DNA from: an uncultured Ruminococcus sp.
GTDB lineage: Bacteria; Bacillota; Clostridia; Oscillospirales; Ruminococcaceae
Length of the DNA: 5,369 bases
Assembly (NCBI GenBank): GCA_946188175.1
Contig: CAMHUJ010000150.1
Coordinates: forward strand, 1-5,369
Reading direction: 5' to 3'
Of the stretch, positions 1 through 4,690 are shown one piece after another. Below the pieces are notes generated by a model, which was not told the DNA's origin, ran no database searches, and saw nothing but the letters and a program-made list of their open reading frames with translations. Every line of letters starts with the position of its first letter. Positions within the stretch are counted from its first letter, which is position 1. Position numbers and translations under genes: made by a program.

Positions 1-219
1 GGTCAGGTGTCCGACATCGGTGATGTTCATGATGCGCATGACGTCATAGCCCGAATATGTGAGATATTTTTCCAGCACATCCTCCATCATATAGGTGCGC
101 AGATTGCCGATATGCGCAAAATGATAGACGGTCGGGCCGCAGGTATACATCTTGACCCGATTCGGCTCTCTTGTCTGGAATTCGTCTTTCTGATGCGTGA
201 GCGAATTATAAAGCAGCAT
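1..219 (-). CDS. cysS: Cysteinyl-tRNA synthetase, N-terminal part (runs off left edge)
   Basis: Charges tRNA-Cys with cysteine using ATP in the cytoplasm; a class I aminoacyl-tRNA synthetase. Only the first 73 codons lie in the window, against a usual family length of roughly 460-480. I read the protein start as MLLYNSLTHQKDEF, followed by the family hallmark MYTCGPTVYHFAHIGNLRTY at about residues 24-43. This contains the zinc and cysteine-binding Cys of the CGPTVY segment and the class I HIGH motif in the HIGN form common in this family. The segment NITDVGHLT follows at the edge. The ATG at 217-219 is preceded by AAGGAG (229-234 on the complementary strand) with a 9-base gap, which fixes the start. 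The gene has its own promoter at 280-308 and is separated from pyrB by a terminator, so it is probably a separate transcription unit. Identification is firm; the rest of the gene is unseen. Confidence 0.96.
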   Translation of the reverse strand, partial: MLLYNSLTHQKDEFQTREPNRVKMYTCGPTVYHFAHIGNLRTYMMEDVLEKYLTYSGYDVMRIMNITDVGHLT

Positions 220-279
220 ATTGCCTTGCTCCTTCCGGTTATTCAGGTTCTGGCTTCGCAAAACCTTATGATCTTTCCC

Positions 280-308
280 ATTATACCACACTCCGCCCGT
301 TTCGTCAA
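280..308 (-). promoter_or_regulatory. cysS promoter, sigma-A type with extended -10
   Basis: Read on the minus strand, TTGACG (303-308), a 17-base spacer and TATAAT (280-285) form a near-consensus housekeeping promoter. TGG immediately before the -10 gives an extended -10 box. The expected start near 273 gives a leader of about 54 bases, with no room for a T-box riboswitch. It lies between the pyrB terminator and cysS, so it most likely gives cysS constitutive expression. Confidence 0.85.
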
Positions 309-360
309 GCCGGCAGTGCCGCTGTTATGTCAATACATCCTTCAAAACGGCAGTGTATAT

Positions 361-401
361 AAAAAGCGCGCGCTTCTGTCCGATCCGACAGAAACGCACG
401 C
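361..401 (-). terminator. Intrinsic terminator after pyrB
   Basis: On the minus strand a 15-base-pair stem (394-401 plus 387-393 pairing with 374-380 plus 366-373) closes a 6-base loop (381-386). It has only two G-U pairs and is followed directly by five T (365-361). It begins about 19 bases past the pyrB stop codon, so it should end the asnB-hypothetical-pyrB transcript and insulate cysS. A T-run is poor on the plus side, so I assign it to the minus strand only. Confidence 0.9.
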
Positions 402-419
402 TCCGCTTTCGTTTGAAAA

Positions 420-1523
420 TTATCTGTGCGCGCCGGTCAGCTCTGCCGGAACGGCAGCCTCCTCGCAGAATTCGCAGACTGTCCTGCCGCCGATCTCTGT
501 AAACTGATGCGGCAGATAATGCTCCTGCGCCGTGATGCACTTCGGATTGACACAGCACACATCATCGCGCCGGACACCGCGCAGCAGCGCTGCGGGCTTT
601 TCACTTTCGAGCAGGCGCAGGATCAGCGCCATGCGGACATACATGCCGTATTTTGCCTGCTTGAAATACATCGCGCGCGGATCGTCGTCCACGGCAATCT
701 CAATCTCATCGACACGCGGCAGCGGATGCAGCACGACCAGATCATCCTTTGCGCGCTTCATTTTCTCTGTTGTCAGGCGGTAGACATCCTTCTGCGCCAG
801 ATACTCTGCCTGTGAAGCAAAGCGCTCTCTCTGAATGCGCGTCATATAGAGCACATCGAGATCGCCGATTGCTTCATCGAGCGAGGATTCCAGCCGGTAT
901 TCACAGCCCGAATCGCGCAGAATCTTGATGATATATTCCGGAATCTGGAGCTCCGGCGTCGAGATCAGCACGAATTTGTTATCCGGATAGCAGGAGAGCG
1001 CCTTGCAGAGCGAATGCACCGTGCGCCCGTAGAGCAGATCGCCGCAGAGACCGACGGTCAGATGATCGAGCCTGCCCTTTTCCATTTTCAGTGTCAGCAG
1101 ATCGGTCAGCGTCTGCGTCGGGTGCAGATGTCCGCCGTCGCCCGCATTGACGACCGGACACTCCGCCGTCAGCGCAGCCGCCTTTGCCGTACCTGCCAGC
1201 GGATGCCGGATAATCAGAATATCCGAATAGCTGCTGACGACCTTTGTCGTATCCTTGATATTCTCGCCCTTGGAAACCGAGCTGCTCATCGGATTATCAA
1301 AGCCGATGATACTGCCGCCCAGCCGGATCATCGCAGACTGAAAGCTCATCTGCGTCCGCGTGGAGGGCTCATAGAACAGCGTCGCCATGATCTTTCCGGC
1401 ACATGCCTGCACATAGCGCTGCGGATGTGCATAGATCGAAGCGCCGAGCGAAATGACCTTGTTCCACCATTCGACAGGGTAGTCGTTCAGGTCAATCAGA
1501 TGCGAATAGGGATGCTCGCTCAT
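420..1523 (-). CDS. pyrB: Aspartate carbamoyltransferase with fused PyrI-type zinc module
   Basis: Catalyses carbamoyl phosphate plus L-aspartate to N-carbamoyl-aspartate, the committed step of pyrimidine synthesis, in the cytoplasm. The catalytic domain spans about residues 1-310. It shows FYEPSTRT (50-57, carbamoyl-phosphate loop), SKGE (84-87, mobile loop lysine), RHP (106-108), HPTQ (134-137), TRIQRERF (228-235, aspartate-binding Arg229 and Gln231 in E. coli numbering) and HPLPR (266-270). At 367 residues it is about 55 longer than a plain PyrB. The extra tail carries C324-x4-C329 and C350-x2-C353, the spacing of the zinc domain of the separate regulatory chain PyrI, but the nucleotide-binding allosteric domain of PyrI is absent. 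Fused catalytic/regulatory forms are known, for example in Thermotoga. The ATG at 1521-1523 follows GGAGGT (1531-1536) with a 7-base gap. It lies 35 bases after the hypothetical gene and is last in the asnB unit, with no PyrR-type leader visible. Confidence 0.96.
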   Translation of the reverse strand: MSEHPYSHLIDLNDYPVEWWNKVISLGASIYAHPQRYVQACAGKIMATLFYEPSTRTQMSFQSAMIRLGGSIIGFDNPMSSSVSKGENIKDTTKVVSSYSDILIIRHPLAGTAKAAALTAECPVVNAGDGGHLHPTQTLTDLLTLKMEKGRLDHLTVGLCGDLLYGRTVHSLCKALSCYPDNKFVLISTPELQIPEYIIKILRDSGCEYRLESSLDEAIGDLDVLYMTRIQRERFASQAEYLAQKDVYRLTTEKMKRAKDDLVVLHPLPRVDEIEIAVDDDPRAMYFKQAKYGMYVRMALILRLLESEKPAALLRGVRRDDVCCVNPKCITAQEHYLPHQFTEIGGRTVCEFCEEAAVPAELTGAHR

Positions 1524-1558
1524 AGTTTTTACCTCCGGCGTTTTTATTTGATTCAGAA

Positions 1559-2140
1559 TCAGCAGCTTTTCCGTCTGATGCTGACGCTTTCTGCTGTATT
1601 CACATGCAGCAGATCACGAATTACGCTGATCATTTGCTCCTCATATAAAAAGGCATTGCAATCCGGCAGAAAGCCGTGCTGTATGAGGCTGTCTATATAC
1701 TCCTTTTTGTCCTGTGAAAAATAGTTACCGAATGCGCTCTGATACTGCTTCAGCAATCCGACCGCATCACGCTCTGAAATACAGTCCTCTGCTTCATCCG
1801 CATCCAGACCGGCTTTATAGGCATCGGAGCACATTTCGGTATAGTCTCCGTTTGCAAACTCAATGATGCGCCGGAAGACTGCATCCGGCAGACAGGAGGC
1901 ATATTTCGTGCATGTTCCGGTGTCGGTCTCTATAAACACGACACTGTCATCCGGTCTCCATGCAAACATATCGCCGTAGCCGTCAACCGCAAAAACAGTC
2001 AGCTCATCCATTTCCAGCGTATCCTGCCAGAGCGATTTCCGGTATTCTGCCTGATCCGGCGGCAGGAACTCCATTTCCGGCAGCCAGATATCTGTCAGAC
2101 CGTTTTCCGGCATCGCGTGATATATTTCAGCATTACGCAT
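1559..2140 (-). CDS. Hypothetical acidic protein, faintly SUKH/SMI1-KNR4-like
   Basis: I do not recognise this 193-residue protein with confidence. It has no signal peptide or membrane segment and looks like a soluble, acidic cytoplasmic protein. Residues 48-70 (TVFAVDGYGDMFAW, then a VVFIETDTG stretch) resemble the central strand-turn-strand of SUKH (SMI1/KNR4) domains. An acidic segment follows (GLDADEAEDC, 111-120), then a helical C-terminal half including FGNYFSQDKKEYIDSL (137-152). SUKH proteins include immunity proteins and other binding proteins, but no toxin gene is near, so I assign no function. The ATG at 2138-2140 lies 11 bases after the asnB stop. Its ribosome site AGAGGTG (2146-2152) touches that stop codon, which suggests translational coupling. 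It ends 35 bases before pyrB. An in-frame Met10 lacks a ribosome site. That the gene is real is well supported by coding style and packing; its role is open. Confidence 0.8.
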   Translation of the reverse strand: MRNAEIYHAMPENGLTDIWLPEMEFLPPDQAEYRKSLWQDTLEMDELTVFAVDGYGDMFAWRPDDSVVFIETDTGTCTKYASCLPDAVFRRIIEFANGDYTEMCSDAYKAGLDADEAEDCISERDAVGLLKQYQSAFGNYFSQDKKEYIDSLIQHGFLPDCNAFLYEEQMISVIRDLLHVNTAESVSIRRKSC

Positions 2141-2151
2141 CCTGACACCTC

Positions 2152-4023
2152 TTATGCGGCACTGTCGCCGAAATAGACCTTATACCAGACAAGGAACATG
2201 TACACCGTCCAGATCTTGCGGCTGTAATCGCCCTTGCCGTTTTTATGGTTATCCAGCAGCTCGACCAGCTTATCCGTATGGAAGAACTGCTCCGCATCCT
2301 GCGAGACAAATGCCGTCCGGACGGTATTGTAGCAGTCATCCTGTTTCAGCCAGACACGGATCGGAACCGGAAATCCGAGCTTCTTTTTCGCAGCGGTATC
2401 GGCGGTCTCCGGCGGCGTATCGCGCTTTGCCGCAAGCCGCATCGCATATTTCGTCGTATAGGGCGTATGGTCGTCCGTCGGAACCTTGTGCGTCACGCGG
2501 AATCTGGTCGGAATCTGCTCCGCGACATGCATCATCTCTTTATCGAGGAACGGGACGCGCAGCTCCAGCGAATGTGCCATACTCATCTTATCCGCTTTCA
2601 GCAGAATATCGCCGGTCATCCAGAGGTGCAGATCGAGATACTGCATCTTCGTAACGGCATCCTGATCGCTGACCTTGTCATAGAAGGGCTTTGTAACGGC
2701 TGTCGGATCGGGCGCGCCGGTCTCGATTTTCAGCAGCGCCTTGCGTTCGGCAGGCGTGAACATATACGCATTGCCGATGAAGCGCTCCTCAAGCGTTCTG
2801 CCCTTGCGGACAAGAAAATTCACGCCGCGCTTTGCCGGCAGTACACTCGCTGCATTCGCAACGCCGCGCCGCAGTCCCATGGGCAGCTTGTCATACCATG
2901 TGCCGTCCGGCTCGCTGTAGACATTGTAGCCGCCGAAAAGCTCATCCGCACCCTCACCGGAAAGCACGACCTTGACCTGCTCCGCCGCCAGCTTGCAGAC
3001 AAAATACAGCGCGATGCAGGAAGGATCGGCGAGCGGCTCATCCATTTGATACTGAATCTTCGGGAGCACATCCCAGTATTCCTGCTGCGTGATCACATGG
3101 CTGTAATTCTCCTTGCCGATTGCACGGGAGAAACGCTTTGCCCAGCCGATCTCATTGTATTTTTCATCGCTGCCGAAGCCGACCGTGAAGGTCTTATCCA
3201 CATTCGCAACGGCGGCAACATAGCTCGAATCCACACCGGAGGAAAGGAAGCTGCCGACCTCGACATCCGCGATCTTATGCGCACGGACGGAGTCATGGAA
3301 GGTCTCGGAAATGGTCTTGACCCAGTCGCCGAGCAGCGGTGCTTCATCCGCCTCAAAATGCACATCCCAGTAGCGCTGCACGGTCAGCTGACCGTCCTTC
3401 CAGAGGAAATAATGCGCCGCGGGCAGCTTTTTCACGCCCTTGAAAAAGGTATCCTCCGTCGGAGAATACTGGAAGGTGAGATACTGCTCCAGCGCCTCGG
3501 TATTCAGTTCCTTCTTGAAATCCGGATGCGGCAGGAACGATTTGATCTCGCTGCCGAAGAGGAAGCTGCCGCCCATTTGCGCATAGTACATCGGCTTGAT
3601 GCCGAAGAAATCTCTTGCGCCGAAGAGCTCCTTTTTGTTCTCATCCCAGATGACGAATGAGAACATTCCGCGCAGCTTGTTCAGCAGGTCTGTGCCGTAT
3701 TCCTCATAGCCGTGAATCAGCACCTCGGAATCGGTCTCTGTTTTGAAGATATGTCCGGCTGCAAGCAGCTCTGCACGGATCTCCTGATAATTGTAAATTT
3801 CACCGTTGAAGACGAGCACCATTGATCGGTCTTCGTTAAAAATGGGCTGATCACCCTGTTCCGTGATATCAATAATCGAAAGACGGCGGTGTCCGAGTGC
3901 AATCTCGCCATTGAGATACGTTCCGCCGGCATCGGGTCCGCGGTGACGAATGCGGTTCATCATTTCTTCGAGAACTGCCTCCGCATTGTCAATCCGGCTC
4001 GAAAAGCCAACTATTCCACACAT
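2152..4023 (-). CDS. asnB: Asparagine synthase (glutamine-hydrolysing)
   Basis: Makes L-asparagine from aspartate, glutamine and ATP in the cytoplasm. The N-terminal glutaminase domain (about 1-210) begins MCGIVGF, so Cys2 becomes the N-terminal nucleophile after Met removal. It also shows RHRGPD (26-31), GHRRLSIID (44-52), NGEIYN (73-78) and TDSE (97-100). The synthetase domain (about 230-610) has the ATP pyrophosphatase loop SSGVDSS (261-267), LSGEGADELFGGY (354-366), the PFLD motif (491-494) and KKKLGFPVP (546-554). The 623-residue length is normal for AsnB and no key residue is missing. The ATG at 4021-4023 follows AGGAGG (4033-4038) with a 9-base gap, and C2 at the N terminus confirms the start. 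It is first in a unit with the hypothetical gene (11-base gap) and pyrB. The leader is only about 46 bases, so no asparagine T-box fits. It diverges from a tRNA-Leu locus. Confidence 0.97.
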   Translation of the reverse strand: MCGIVGFSSRIDNAEAVLEEMMNRIRHRGPDAGGTYLNGEIALGHRRLSIIDITEQGDQPIFNEDRSMVLVFNGEIYNYQEIRAELLAAGHIFKTETDSEVLIHGYEEYGTDLLNKLRGMFSFVIWDENKKELFGARDFFGIKPMYYAQMGGSFLFGSEIKSFLPHPDFKKELNTEALEQYLTFQYSPTEDTFFKGVKKLPAAHYFLWKDGQLTVQRYWDVHFEADEAPLLGDWVKTISETFHDSVRAHKIADVEVGSFLSSGVDSSYVAAVANVDKTFTVGFGSDEKYNEIGWAKRFSRAIGKENYSHVITQQEYWDVLPKIQYQMDEPLADPSCIALYFVCKLAAEQVKVVLSGEGADELFGGYNVYSEPDGTWYDKLPMGLRRGVANAASVLPAKRGVNFLVRKGRTLEERFIGNAYMFTPAERKALLKIETGAPDPTAVTKPFYDKVSDQDAVTKMQYLDLHLWMTGDILLKADKMSMAHSLELRVPFLDKEMMHVAEQIPTRFRVTHKVPTDDHTPYTTKYAMRLAAKRDTPPETADTAAKKKLGFPVPIRVWLKQDDCYNTVRTAFVSQDAEQFFHTDKLVELLDNHKNGKGDYSRKIWTVYMFLVWYKVYFGDSAA

Positions 4024-4076
4024 ATTTCTTTGCCTCCTGTGTGCGTCTGAACGGGAAATAAATTTTTGCTTTCCCT

Positions 4077-4105
4077 ATTATACTACTTTTTATCCGATTA
4101 TGCAA
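4077..4105 (-). promoter_or_regulatory. Probable asnB operon promoter
   Basis: On the minus strand a perfect TATAAT (4077-4082) lies about 54 bases upstream of the asnB ATG. With a 17-base spacer the -35 would be TTGCAT (4100-4105), which keeps TTG but is otherwise weak. The expected start is near 4070. The half-sites TGCAA (4101-4105) and TTGCA (4123-4127) overlap and flank the -35, so a regulator may act here, but that is conjecture. Confidence 0.65.
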
Positions 4106-4135
4106 GTGGGCAATCCGCATTTTTGCACATGCGAC

Positions 4136-4163
4136 AAAATCCGCGCCGATTCCTCCGGATTTT
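4136..4163. repeat. Inverted repeat between divergent promoters
   Basis: AAAATCCG (4136-4143) and CGGATTTT (4156-4163) form a perfect 8-base inverted repeat around a 12-base spacer. It sits between the asnB -35 box and the tRNA-Leu -35 box. It could be an operator or a weak bidirectional terminator that separates the two divergent units; nothing in the sequence decides between these. Confidence 0.5.
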
Positions 4164-4176
4164 CAGCTTGCAGGGA

Positions 4177-4205
4177 TTGACAAAAAATCCGAAATATGAT
4201 ATACT
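4177..4205 (+). promoter_or_regulatory. Strong promoter of the interrupted host tRNA-Leu gene
   Basis: Consensus TTGACA (4177-4182), an exact 17-base spacer and TATACT (4200-4205) with TG at 4197-4198 (extended -10). The expected start is near 4212, four bases before the tRNA 5' end at 4216, as is typical of stable RNA genes. Because the tRNA it served is now broken, it transcribes into the sequence that follows. Confidence 0.9.
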
Positions 4206-4215
4206 AGTCCGGTAA

Positions 4216-4256
4216 GCCGGCGTGATGGAATTGGCAGACGTGACGGACTCAAAATC
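4216..4256 (+). pseudogene. 5' half of tRNA-Leu(CAA), broken after the anticodon loop
   Basis: These 41 bases match the first 41 bases of the intact tRNA-Leu at 4473 with three differences (4221, 4243, 4244). They include the acceptor 5' strand GCCGGCG, the D arm with AATTGGCAGA, the anticodon stem 5' strand ACGGA, the loop CTCAAAA with anticodon CAA (4250-4252), and TC. A normal gene would continue with the remainder of TCCGT, a long variable arm, a T arm and CGCCGGC-A-CCA; none of these follows. Similarity to tRNA stops exactly at 4256. The strong promoter just upstream says this was the resident working gene before insertion. I infer that its 3' half was displaced to the other end of the inserted element, outside the window. 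Confidence 0.85.
4245..4256 (+). other. Putative attachment site (attL) in the anticodon stem-loop
   Basis: GGACTCAAAATC is the last stretch shared with tRNA-Leu before the sequence turns non-tRNA, and it recurs at 4502-4513 inside the intact tRNA. Tyrosine integrases often recombine in the symmetrical anticodon stem-loop of tRNA genes, and an integrase gene lies about 400 bases away. The crossover position within the 12 bases cannot be fixed without the other junction. Confidence 0.6.
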
Positions 4257-4324
4257 AAAAATGCCATTTTCGCTGTCGGCAAAGCCTTGATTTCTGGATT
4301 TTTCCGATATTCCGATGTTTTGGC

Positions 4325-4382
4325 GGTAGTCTGGTAGAAAATCTTAGCTGTGTGAGGGCTGTTTTCTACCAAACCGTCTACC
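4325..4382. repeat. Inverted repeat / hairpin, TGGTAGAAAA arms
   Basis: TGGTAGAAAA (4332-4341) faces TTTTCTACCA (4362-4371), a perfect 10-base inverted repeat around 20 bases. An outer pair, GGTAG (4325-4329) and CTACC (4378-4382), repeats the same motif. There is no T-run after it, so it is not an intrinsic terminator. GGTAG thus occurs twice directly and twice inverted, as expected for paired arm-type integrase or excisionase sites. Confidence 0.7.
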
Positions 4383-4436
4383 ATTTTTCGGTTGCTTTCC
4401 AGATTCGTTCCGCAGATTTGGTTGACATAGCGGATT

Positions 4437-4463
4437 TTTTATCTTGTCCGCAGCGGATAAAAT
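4437..4463 (+). promoter_or_regulatory. Possible weak promoter and operator-like palindrome before the intact tRNA-Leu
   Basis: TAAAAT (4458-4463) is placed so that transcription would start about 3 bases before the tRNA, but no acceptable -35 lies 16-18 bases upstream (only T-rich sequence). The box overlaps a near-palindrome, TTGTCCGC-A-GCGGATAA (4444-4460, one mismatch). TTTTATC (4437-4443) and GATAAAA (4456-4462) also face each other. It may be a poor or regulated promoter; the stronger upstream promoter at 4177 may do the work. Confidence 0.35.
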
Positions 4464-4472
4464 TGCATATTT

Positions 4473-4559
4473 GCCGGTGTGATGGAATTGGCAGACGTGT
4501 TGGACTCAAAATCCAATGATAGCAATATCGTGCGGGTTCGACCCCCGCCACCGGCACCA
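4473..4559 (+). tRNA. tRNA-Leu, anticodon CAA, complete with CCA
   Basis: Reads UUG leucine codons. The acceptor stem GCCGGTG pairs fully with CACCGGC (4549-4555), with discriminator A4556 and an encoded CCA (4557-4559). The D arm contains AATTGGCAGA. The anticodon stem TTGGA (4500-4504) pairs fully with TCCAA (4512-4516) around the loop CTCAAAA, with anticodon CAA at 4507-4509. A long class II variable arm (GATA-GCAA-TATC) and the T arm GCGGG-TTCGACC-CCCGC (4532-4548) complete the 87-base gene. All stems pair, so it should be functional. It differs from the broken copy at 4216 by compensated stem bases, so it is a separate tRNA gene and not that gene rejoined. I think it is carried by the integrated element and replaces the interrupted host gene. 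Two terminators follow. Confidence 0.95.
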
Positions 4560-4574
4560 GTCGGCAGTGCCGAC
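4560..4574. repeat. 15-base palindrome directly after the tRNA CCA
   Basis: GTCGGCA-G-TGCCGAC is a perfect palindrome around one central base, starting at the first base after the CCA. Its inner 11 bases (CGGCAGTGCCG) also occur at 311-321, next to the cysS -35 box. In RNA it would fold as a 6-pair stem with a 3-base loop and could mark the 3' end for processing; the function is unknown. Confidence 0.5.
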
Positions 4575-4581
4575 TTCCGTA

Positions 4582-4622
4582 ATAACTCCCATACAGCGAT
4601 GTGTGGGAGTTATCGCTTTTTT
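4582..4622 (+). terminator. Intrinsic terminator of tRNA-Leu
   Basis: A 14-pair stem (4582-4595 with 4600-4613, one G-U pair) closed by the tetraloop GCGA, then CGC and six T (4617-4622). It ends the plus-strand transcript 23-63 bases after the tRNA. The minus-strand reading lacks a T-run, so it should not serve the convergent integrase gene. Confidence 0.92.
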
Positions 4623-4659
4623 GCTCCTATTTGAGCGTATTTTCGATTGTTTCACGATC

Positions 4660-4690
4660 GCAGGTTCTTACACAGAGCCTGCGTTTTTTT
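4660..4690 (+). terminator. Second plus-strand terminator inside the integrase 3' end
   Basis: GCAGGTTCT (4660-4668) pairs with AGAGCCTGC (4674-4682) through one G-U pair around the loop TACAC, followed by G and seven T (4684-4690). It overlaps the integrase stop codon (4668-4670) and last codons. Read on the plus strand it is a good intrinsic terminator, forming a tandem with the one at 4582 and stopping antisense transcription into the integrase gene. Confidence 0.75.

Larger units (their letters stand above)
4257..4472. other. Gene-free, repeat-rich stretch between the two tRNA-Leu copies
   Basis: I find no credible gene here. It contains AAATCAA/TTGATTT facing repeats (4252-4258 and 4287-4293), a CCGAT tandem (4305-4317 region), a long imperfect hairpin (4325-4382), and a cluster of TCCGC/GCGGA half-sites (4409-4457). 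This is what an integrase-proximal attachment region with arm-type binding sites would look like, but no integrase site is known for this protein, so the role is inferred. Confidence 0.5.
4216..4513 (+). repeat. Direct repeat of the tRNA-Leu 5' half
   Basis: Copies at 4216-4256 and 4473-4513 are 38/41 identical and start exactly at the mature tRNA 5' end. The bases before them are unrelated (4205-4215 versus 4462-4472), so the upstream promoter was not duplicated with the tRNA part. The unit length from copy to copy is 257 bases. Confidence 0.9.

Noticed and set aside
1550..1560. 11-base palindrome GATTC-A-GAATC before pyrB as an operator or promoter element
   Set aside because: It is short, overlaps the stop codon of the preceding gene, and no -10/-35 pair is positioned with it. 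Chance is the simpler reading.
1014..1724. Plus-strand open frame of 236 codons over pyrB and the hypothetical gene
   Set aside because: It is an antisense shadow spanning two real genes and their gap, with no plausible ribosome site or motif.
2245..3660. Long plus-strand open frame (471 codons) opposite asnB
   Set aside because: It is an antisense shadow of asnB, rich in Arg, Ile and His codons mirrored from the real gene, with no family motif; AsnB motifs are intact across the same bases.
4024..4076. T-box or other riboswitch in the asnB leader
   Set aside because: The leader is only about 46 bases from the predicted start, too short, and contains no T-box sequence or specifier stem.
4163..4384. 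Minus-strand 73-codon open frame across the broken tRNA
   Set aside because: It runs antisense through tRNA sequence and the promoter, has no good ribosome site and no recognisable protein motif.
4422..4427. Consensus TTGACA as -35 of the intact tRNA-Leu
   Set aside because: No acceptable -10 lies 16-18 bases downstream, and the TAAAAT box is 30 bases away.
4216..4559. Group I intron in the anticodon loop of tRNA-Leu
   Set aside because: Such introns are known in tRNA-Leu, and the break falls in the right loop region. But an intron would be followed only by the 3' half, whereas here a complete tRNA with a repeated 5' half follows, and the halves mispair.
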